A stretch of DNA of 64,000 bases from Verrucomicrobiota bacterium (GTDB lineage Bacteria > Verrucomicrobiota > Verrucomicrobiia > Chthoniobacterales > UBA10450). The stretch's first letter is position 1; each line of letters starts with the position of its first letter. The notes under the pieces were generated by a model that had not been told where the DNA came from, did not search any database, and saw only the letters and a program-made list of their open reading frames with translations. The stretch lies in NCBI GenBank assembly GCA_003218375.1, contig QHNH01000015.1:57106-121105 (forward strand), read 5' to 3'. The translations under genes were made by a program, and so were the position numbers. Positions 58,586 through 64,000 of the stretch are shown one piece after another.

Positions 58586-59203
58586 TCAAAGCTTCGTCCT
58601 TCCGGAAAGCGCCTGGTAAAGCGTCAGCTCGTCGGCAGATTCGAGGCCGCCGCCGGCGGGAAGTCCGTGGGCGATGCGAGTAAGCGTGACTGGAAACGGT
58701 TTGAGGAGCTCGACGAGATAATTTGTCGTCGCCTCCCCTTCCACGTCGGCGGCGAGCGCGAGAATGATCTCGGAGAATTTTTCGGCTTCGACTCGCGCCA
58801 GCAATTCCTTGATTCGTAAATCGTCGGGACCGACGTGATCGAGCGGGGAGATGCGGCCGCCTAACGAATGGTAGTGGCCGCGGAACGCGCTGGTTTTTTC
58901 CAGCGGGAGAATGTCGGTGGCTTGTTCGACGACACAAAGCAGATCGGCGGCGCGCGAGGTATCGGAGCAAATGCCGCACAGTTCTTCCATGGTGAAAAAT
59001 CCGCAGCGCGGACAGGGCCGGACGGTCTCGCGCGTGGCGGCAATCGAGCGGGCGATCGTCTCAGGCTGGTCGCCGCGCGCCTGGACGATCCAGAGCGCGA
59101 TCCTTTCCGCCGAGCGCGGCCCGATCCCGGGCATCTGGCGCAGTTGCGTGATCAACTCCCGGATCGCAGAGGGATATTCCGTCTTCCTCAAAACCGGAGG
59201 CAA
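58586..59203 (-). CDS. recR: recombination mediator RecR
   Basis: The 205-residue size is right. N-terminal HhH-type region LITQLRQMPGIGPRSAERIA, zinc finger VRPCPRCGFFTMEELCGICS, and the TOPRIM domain AADLLCVVEQATDILPLEKT with YHSLGGRISPLDHVGPDDLR are present; the C-terminus GGGLESADELTLYQALSGR is the Walker-B-like RecR tail. It loads RecA with RecF/RecO at gaps. Its TTG start at 59203 is 2 bases after the upstream stop; an in-frame TTG at 59191 is an alternative. Confidence 0.94.
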   Translation of the reverse strand: MPPVLRKTEYPSAIRELITQLRQMPGIGPRSAERIALWIVQARGDQPETIARSIAATRETVRPCPRCGFFTMEELCGICSDTSRAADLLCVVEQATDILPLEKTSAFRGHYHSLGGRISPLDHVGPDDLRIKELLARVEAEKFSEIILALAADVEGEATTNYLVELLKPFPVTLTRIAHGLPAGGGLESADELTLYQALSGRTKL

Positions 59204-59204
59204 C

Positions 59205-60548
59205 TCACTGGTCCAGAGGCGTGCTGGTCAACTGCAAGGCGAGCGGCTCGAGCCGGCGCAGATACAATTGCAGGGGGCGATCCTCTTCTCCCTCCGGGCC
59301 CCGGGCATTTTGAAATTGCGAGTAAGCCTCGGCCCACCGTTTTTCCCGGTAAAGCACCACGCCGTTCCAGAACGCGTCCCGCCGGGTAATGACCTCGCGG
59401 GAGGCATTGAGCGCCAGCGCGACCGGTTCGTAAATCTCGTGCCGTTCGCGAACATCGACCCCGCTCAGGAAATCGATGGGCCGCGCGACCAGGATCTTGC
59501 TCGCCAGCTCAAACGTGCGCGGCCCGAGCAAGACGCGCGAGCCATAGAAGCGGTTCGCGATGCAAAACCGGCGCGCTAATTCCACCGGTTCGCCCGCCGC
59601 GAGCATGTTGCGCTGGCCGTTATTCTTGAGCGGCGCCATGATCATCGCGCCCGAGCTGACACCGGCGTGGACGCCCGCGTTCCGCAGCGCGTCCGATTTG
59701 CTGGCCTTGTTCACCTCGGCAAATGACTGGGTCAACGCCATTGCTTTTCGCGTCGCCTTCTCGGCATGTTGCTTGTCGTTTTCCGGGAAACCAAAGATCG
59801 CGACGACGCCTTCACCACCGGCCGATTCGATGTAAGCGCCTTCAGCCCGCAACGACTGGATAGCGTGCGCGATAAATCTTTCCGTGATTTCGGCGAATAC
59901 CGCAGGCTCACATTCCTCGGCGAGATCGTGTTTGTTCGCGAGATCGCAGACGACGGCGGTCACTTCGCAGACGCGCGCGCCGGAATCGCCATACGTGTCG
60001 CCACGCCGGGCGCGGGCTCGCGGTTTTTCGACGACCGGCGGCGGGGCGACCGGCTGGGCTGCCATCGCGGGCGCCAGCGCGGGCTTGGCCGCTTCCGGCA
60101 CTACGGAGATCGGCGCGGGCCTGGGTGTCGGGCCGGCCGCGATCTTCGGCGGACGCGAGCGCCTCTCTTCGAGATAGGCGCCAAACCAGATGAACAAGAG
60201 CGAAGCGAGATAGCCGAGAACAGCCGCCGTCATGGCCGGCAGCGGTTGGAATTCCAACTTGTAAAGCGAGCAAACCCAGGCGACGCCCGCCAATTCCACG
60301 AGTAGAATCGCGACGATGAAACCCATCCGGCCGCGCCGCGAAGCTGCCAGGGTCAGAAACGCGACGCCTGCCGCCGCGACGAACGCGATCGCGTACTGCA
60401 CCGCGGCCATTAATCGCGTCGTGGTCTCCGGAAGCAGACCACTCACGGCATGCTCCGGACGCAAGAGCCATCCGCTCATTTCCAGGCCGACGATGAGCCC
60501 GCCCACGATCAAACCGATGATCAACCCTGCGATAACGTTCCGCTTCAT
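59205..60548 (-). CDS. membrane protein with degenerate class III cyclase-like domain
   Basis: The 447-residue protein has four membrane segments at the N-terminus (about 5-25, 45-65, 73-95 and 105-125), an Ala/Pro-rich linker, and a class III nucleotidyl cyclase-like domain (about 195-375). The domain shows VTAVVCDLANKHDLAEECEP, YIESAGGEGVVAIFGFPEND and AGVHAGVSSGAMIMAPLKNN, but the second metal site reads GE where active cyclases have GD. A TPR-like C-terminal tail follows (WNGVVLYREKRWAEAYSQFQ). Activity is doubtful. It is followed by recR and preceded directly by the ClpX-like gene. Confidence 0.78.
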   Translation of the reverse strand: MKRNVIAGLIIGLIVGGLIVGLEMSGWLLRPEHAVSGLLPETTTRLMAAVQYAIAFVAAAGVAFLTLAASRRGRMGFIVAILLVELAGVAWVCSLYKLEFQPLPAMTAAVLGYLASLLFIWFGAYLEERRSRPPKIAAGPTPRPAPISVVPEAAKPALAPAMAAQPVAPPPVVEKPRARARRGDTYGDSGARVCEVTAVVCDLANKHDLAEECEPAVFAEITERFIAHAIQSLRAEGAYIESAGGEGVVAIFGFPENDKQHAEKATRKAMALTQSFAEVNKASKSDALRNAGVHAGVSSGAMIMAPLKNNGQRNMLAAGEPVELARRFCIANRFYGSRVLLGPRTFELASKILVARPIDFLSGVDVRERHEIYEPVALALNASREVITRRDAFWNGVVLYREKRWAEAYSQFQNARGPEGEEDRPLQLYLRRLEPLALQLTSTPLDQ

Positions 60549-62147
60549 CTAGGAACTGGATGTTTGCCCTGACGCACGTGGATAGTGTGATTGAACAACG
60601 AGATCACTCAAGAACTTATCCGGCGCGTCGATCGCTTCGCGGCCAAGCACGAAGCTTTTCTGGCCGCTGTTTTTGTGGACCAGGCTCAGGCCGAATTGGT
60701 AATCCTTGAAAAGATGCGCGCAAAGATCGGGCATCGTCATCCGCTCGGCATGGGCCCGCTCGATCAGGCGCGCGATCGCCGGCGGATCGAAAACAATTTC
60801 CAGTCCGTGGGCTTTCTGGAAATCCTCCGTGAACGCCAGCGCGCTTTTTTCCAAGGCGGCTTCTTCCTGTTTGTGGCCTTCGACCATCAATCGATCGAGC
60901 ACCTTCTTCGGCTCGCGCACCAATTCCGCCGACACCCGGAGCTGGCTTAGGCCTGAACCGGCCAGGTAATATTTATAGTCGCGAAATAGTTTCTCCCAGA
61001 CCGTGAGCAAACCGCGCGCGCCGGTTTTTTCCTTCGCCGCTGCTTCCGCCATCAGGCGTAACGCTTCGTCCTCGAAACTGATCTCGATCCCGTAGGCCCG
61101 GAACGCGCGCTCGTATTGCCGGAGAATACTGCCCTCGGAAAACTTCATGATTTGATAGAGATCGCCCGCCGCCAGTTCCTCGCACACAACCCGCACCGGC
61201 AGCCGGCCGATGAACTCCGGCTCGAACCCGTACTCGATGAAATCCTGGGTGCCGACGTACTGGAACAACTCATTGTCCATCACCAGGCGCGGCTCGGTGT
61301 TGAACCCGATCTGCCCTTGCGTGAGCCGACGCGAAACCTGCTGCTTCAAGCGCTCGAACGCGCCGCTCACCACGAAAAGAATATGGCGCGTGCTGATGGT
61401 CTCGCGCTTCGCCTTGCCGCCGCGGCGCTGAAATTCGAACGCCGCCTGGAGTTGCGCCTGCAAATCATTCGCGCTCCGGAGCGGCACGTCGGTTTCTTCC
61501 ATTAACTTAAGCAGCGTCGTCTGCACCCCGCGCCCGCTCACGTCGCGGCCCATCATGTTTCCGGCGGCGGCGAGCTTGTCGATTTCGTCGATGTAAATGA
61601 TCCCGAACTGCGCCAGCTGCACGTCGCCGTCGGCTTTGTCCACCAGCTCGCGCACCAGGTCCTCGACGTCGCCGCCGACGTAACCGGTCTCGCTGAATTT
61701 CGTCGCGTCCGCTTTCACGAACGGCACCTTGATCAGGTCCGCGATGTGTTTGATGAGGTAGGTTTTCCCCACGCCCGTCGGCCCGACGAGAATGACGTTC
61801 TGCTTCGCATACTCAGTTTCCTCGGCGCGGGCGGCGTCCTCCTTCTCGAGCCGGCGCAGGTAATTGACGTGGTTGTAGTGGTCGCAAACCGCGATCGACA
61901 GGACCTTCTTCGCCTCGTCCTGCTTGATCACGAACCGGTCGAGGTGCGCTTTGATGTCGCGCGGCAGGAAGTCGAAAACGAACGGCTCGTCGCCGGTCGC
62001 GCTTGGCTTTTCCTCTGCGGGCGCCTCAGCGGTCTGCGGTTCGGTGTAGGTCGTGAACGCTACCTTGTCGCCGAAATTCGTTTTCATGAATTCGGAAAGC
62101 TTCGCCTTGAGTTCTTCAGGCGATGGAAATGGCGGATTCTGCGTCAT
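60549..62147 (-). CDS. ClpX-like AAA+ ATPase without N-terminal zinc finger
   Basis: The 532-residue protein has the ClpX AAA+ core: FVFDFLPRDIKAHLDRFVIK, Walker A NVILVGPTGVGKTYLIKHIA, pore loop GYVGGDVEDL, Walker B FGIIYIDEIDKLAAAGNMMG, sensor region YGFEPEFIGRLPVRVVCEEL. GQIGFN matches the IGF loop used to dock ClpP. The Cys-rich zinc-binding domain of true ClpX is replaced by a short acidic helix region, and the C-terminus has an extra 100-residue helical part. It is probably a ClpX paralogue with its own substrate choice. The cyclase-like gene follows with no gap. Confidence 0.85.
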   Translation of the reverse strand: MTQNPPFPSPEELKAKLSEFMKTNFGDKVAFTTYTEPQTAEAPAEEKPSATGDEPFVFDFLPRDIKAHLDRFVIKQDEAKKVLSIAVCDHYNHVNYLRRLEKEDAARAEETEYAKQNVILVGPTGVGKTYLIKHIADLIKVPFVKADATKFSETGYVGGDVEDLVRELVDKADGDVQLAQFGIIYIDEIDKLAAAGNMMGRDVSGRGVQTTLLKLMEETDVPLRSANDLQAQLQAAFEFQRRGGKAKRETISTRHILFVVSGAFERLKQQVSRRLTQGQIGFNTEPRLVMDNELFQYVGTQDFIEYGFEPEFIGRLPVRVVCEELAAGDLYQIMKFSEGSILRQYERAFRAYGIEISFEDEALRLMAEAAAKEKTGARGLLTVWEKLFRDYKYYLAGSGLSQLRVSAELVREPKKVLDRLMVEGHKQEEAALEKSALAFTEDFQKAHGLEIVFDPPAIARLIERAHAERMTMPDLCAHLFKDYQFGLSLVHKNSGQKSFVLGREAIDAPDKFLSDLVVQSHYPRASGQTSSS

Positions 62148-62236
62148 GGCTGCTCCGCCCGAGCGCGGGCCCGGTTTGGAGAGCCGTAACTTAGCATCGT
62201 CGAATCCCGTGTAAACACGGTCGGGATGCAGGGGAG

Positions 62237-62368
62237 AATGACGAAATCCGAATGACGAAGGACGAAGGAATGACGAAGCCCGAAATTCGAATGAACGGTT
62301 TCGATTGGGTTTGGGTTATTCGTCATTTGGGTTTGTTTCGTCATTCGTCATTCGTCATTCGTCATTTT
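62237..62368. repeat. text-like inverted repeat, ATGACGAAT family
   Basis: GAATGACGAAATCCGAATGA words (62237 on) face TCGTCATTCGTCATTCGTCA words (62339-62366). Related to 7971-8103. It lies in the gap between the divergent ClpX-like and plug-like genes, so their promoters must be within or beside it. Confidence 0.75.
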
Positions 62369-62442
62369 TACCATCCTGCACTGGTAACGGCGCCGTTACT
62401 TTTGCCCGTTTGACCGTGCCGAATGCAGTCGTACGCTTTGGC

Positions 62443-62733
62443 ATGAAAACGTTAATTGTGAGTGCGGCGATCGGGGCGCTGGCTCTCGGCTCGGCCCTGG
62501 CTAAGCAGCCGGTGGTCGAACAAAAGACCCAGGCGGATAACGCGGACTACGAATACGTCCCCGTCACCGGGTCGCATATCAAACAGAAAGTCAGGAAACG
62601 CCACACCATTACCGATACCCGGACTGGGAACGTTCTGACGATCGACCAGCGGGAGATGCAACGGAACGGCAACGGCGATCTCGCCAGCCAGTTGAGCCAT
62701 TATCCCGGGATTTCGATCAGCCGCGGCCGTTAA
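62443..62733 (+). CDS. small secreted protein resembling a TonB-receptor plug N-terminus
   Basis: The 96-residue product has a signal peptide (MKTLIVSAAIGALALGSALA). The mature part reads YVPVTGSHIKQKVRKRHTIT, then DQREMQRNGNGDLASQLSHY and PGISISRGR. This resembles the start of a TonB-dependent receptor plug (VTGSxIK, a helix with ExQRxG and LxxLxxxPGI), but no barrel follows; the stop is clean. Either a free plug-like protein or the remnant of a receptor. Convergent with the kinase gene. Confidence 0.6.
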   Translation: MKTLIVSAAIGALALGSALAKQPVVEQKTQADNADYEYVPVTGSHIKQKVRKRHTITDTRTGNVLTIDQREMQRNGNGDLASQLSHYPGISISRGR

Positions 62734-62750
62734 GCGGCGGTGAATTGTAG

Positions 62751-62782
62751 GGCGTTTCTATGAAACGCCGTCTGCGGACGGC
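62751..62782. repeat. double hairpin between convergent genes
   Basis: GGCGTTTC(TAT)GAAACGCC (62751-62769) and GCCGTC(TGCG)GACGGC (62767-62782) overlap by three bases. Located between the stop codons of the plug-like and kinase genes; a plausible bidirectional terminator or REP unit. Confidence 0.75.
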
Positions 62783-62792
62783 GTGACTATCG

Positions 62793-64000
62793 CTATTTCC
62801 GCCCTTCGAGCCGCTTCGTCAGCTTTGTTTCTTCTTCCTTGAAGGCTTCGTTCAAGCGGCCACGCAATTGCAACTTGCTTTGCGCAGCCCGCAGGGCGGT
62901 CAAGGCGGCCGTTATTTGTTCCGGCTTCGTAAACGCCTGCGATTGCTTCTGCCAATCGGCATAAACGCGATAGTCCGCGAGAAATTTTTCTGCGAGCGGT
63001 TTGTAGTCGTTGATCCAGGCGTAAGCGCCCGTCGACTGGCTGCGCTGGAATTGTTCGAAGAGCGCCGCGGCACTGGCAAAGTCGCTTTGCTGCCAGTCTT
63101 TCACCGCGAACAGGAACAGCGCAAACGCATCGGGCGACATCGGACCGGGGACTCGCGCCGACGCGGCGGGGATGGGCTCGGCCGCATTCATGGTGTGCGC
63201 GGTTTGGGTGAAGAAATCCGCGAGCGCCTTTTCCTCGGGCTTGGTCGAAAACGGCCCGGCCTTTTCCAATTCTTCAAAGGCCTGGCGCGCCTGGGTTGTA
63301 TAACCGCGCAGCAAATTCGCCAGGCCGCGATGGAGCCGGATCCAATTCAGGAGCGGCTGTTTGTTTCGCGCTTCACCGGCCAGCCGGATGAACGTCGTCC
63401 GCGCCGCGTCGTACTTTCCTGCGATCAGTTCCCGTCGCGCATCGTCATACAAATGGCGCAACGTCTCTTCACTTGATTGCGCTGATTGCACCTTTGCCAA
63501 TTGCTCGGCCTTCGCCATTTGCGCGGAGTGCCTCTGTTGAAAATAGAAAGCGCCCGCCCCGAGCAACGCCGCCAACACGACCGCGGCGATGGCAAGCCGG
63601 CGGCGCCAGGCTTTCCTGCCGGACGGATTCAGCGCATCGCGCGCCTGCTCTAGCGCATCGATCACTTCTTCATACGAGGCGAAACGCTGCCCTGGGTCGG
63701 GCGCGATCATCCGGTCGATCGTACGGACGGTCTCCCGCCGCAGGCCGGGCACGACCGCGCCGATGCTCAACGGATTATTCTTCAGGTCGCGCAGGGCCGT
63801 GGCGGAATTTGTTTCTCCTTCAAACGGAGGCCGGCCCGCCATGGCGTGGTACAGGGTGGCGCCGAGACTGTAGATATCGCTTCGAAAATCTTCCGGCTCG
63901 TTGTTTAATCGCTCCGGGGCGACGTAATAGGGCGTGCCCCAAATCTCATTTTGCGCTTCCGCATTTTGCTCCGCCGCCACCGCCAATCCGAAATCGCCGA
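62793..64000 (-). CDS. Ser/Thr protein kinase, C-terminal part (N-terminus beyond window)
   Basis: The frame is open to the window edge, where it reads GDFGLAVAAEQNA: the DFG metal motif of a Hanks-type kinase. WGTPYYVAPERLNNEPEDFR is the activation loop and APE motif, SDIYSLGATLYHAMAGRPPF the Asp of motif IX. After the kinase domain come a basic stop-transfer with one membrane segment (RRLAIAAVVLAALLGAGAFYF) and a 250-residue TPR-like helical extracytoplasmic region (LIAGKYDAARTTFIRLAGEA, DWQQSDFASAAALFEQFQRS). It would phosphorylate cytoplasmic targets in response to envelope signals. At least 402 residues are visible. Confidence 0.9.
   Translation of the reverse strand, partial: GDFGLAVAAEQNAEAQNEIWGTPYYVAPERLNNEPEDFRSDIYSLGATLYHAMAGRPPFEGETNSATALRDLKNNPLSIGAVVPGLRRETVRTIDRMIAPDPGQRFASYEEVIDALEQARDALNPSGRKAWRRRLAIAAVVLAALLGAGAFYFQQRHSAQMAKAEQLAKVQSAQSSEETLRHLYDDARRELIAGKYDAARTTFIRLAGEARNKQPLLNWIRLHRGLANLLRGYTTQARQAFEELEKAGPFSTKPEEKALADFFTQTAHTMNAAEPIPAASARVPGPMSPDAFALFLFAVKDWQQSDFASAAALFEQFQRSQSTGAYAWINDYKPLAEKFLADYRVYADWQKQSQAFTKPEQITAALTALRAAQSKLQLRGRLNEAFKEEETKLTKRLEGRK

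Overview
The window looks like a chromosome segment from a GC-rich, Gram-negative soil bacterium. It encodes lipid A synthesis (lpxB), an RND efflux system, lipoproteins and an outer-membrane barrel-like protein. The gene families and the many composite palindromic repeats between genes fit Verrucomicrobiota (Chthoniobacterales-like). That placement is inferred from gene content only. No rRNA, tRNA or CRISPR array was recognised.

Layout. 1-3.9 kb: partial conserved hypothetical, thioredoxin-like protein, a DUF883/holin-like membrane cluster, infA, an L,D-transpeptidase and a divergent small lipoprotein. 3.9-18.5 kb: housekeeping and metabolism (DCC-LMF fusion, exonuclease III, beta-CASP hydrolase, dipeptidase, CHASE2 protein, nadA, proC, aroE, glnS, gltX, tilS). 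18.5-23.7 kb: a TetR gene, a periplasmic adaptor and an RND pump, with a perfect 18-bp palindrome at the TetR/tilS promoter region. 23.8-30.9 kb: RidA, DUF2277, a MoaD-like protein, a BNR-repeat protein, a DUF4157 protein, a BrnT toxin-antitoxin module bounded by copies of an aldehyde dehydrogenase 3' end, and lpxB. 30.9-36.7 kb: a REP-associated transposase with its REP pairs, a GnnA-like oxidoreductase, GDP-fucose synthase and a deoxynucleoside-catabolism cluster (half-length ALDH, deoB, deoA).

36.7-46.6 kb is an accessory island, mostly on the minus strand and in places AT-richer. It carries a sedolisin (S53), a subtilase (S8), a small I9-propeptide-like protein, a frameshifted 3D-barrel-like protein, lipoproteins, a two-TM peptide with a leader-like N-terminus, a barrel-like protein and an ACP-like protein without the carrier serine. 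It is the best candidate here for an undescribed system, but its function is not established.

46.7-64 kb returns to core genes (ribBA, ribH, nusB, ftsY, MFS transporter, msrB, rarD, lipA, recR, a ClpX-like ATPase). Among them are a small HEPN-like and toxin-antitoxin patch (55.8-56.9 kb), a TolB/TPR protein, a degenerate cyclase-like protein, an orphan TonB-plug-like peptide and the C-terminal part of a Ser/Thr kinase.

A recurring theme is intergenic composite inverted repeats that reach into gene ends: at least six genes take their stop codon from a repeat arm. Start codons were chosen by homology sense and by overlap with neighbours; many are GTG or TTG.
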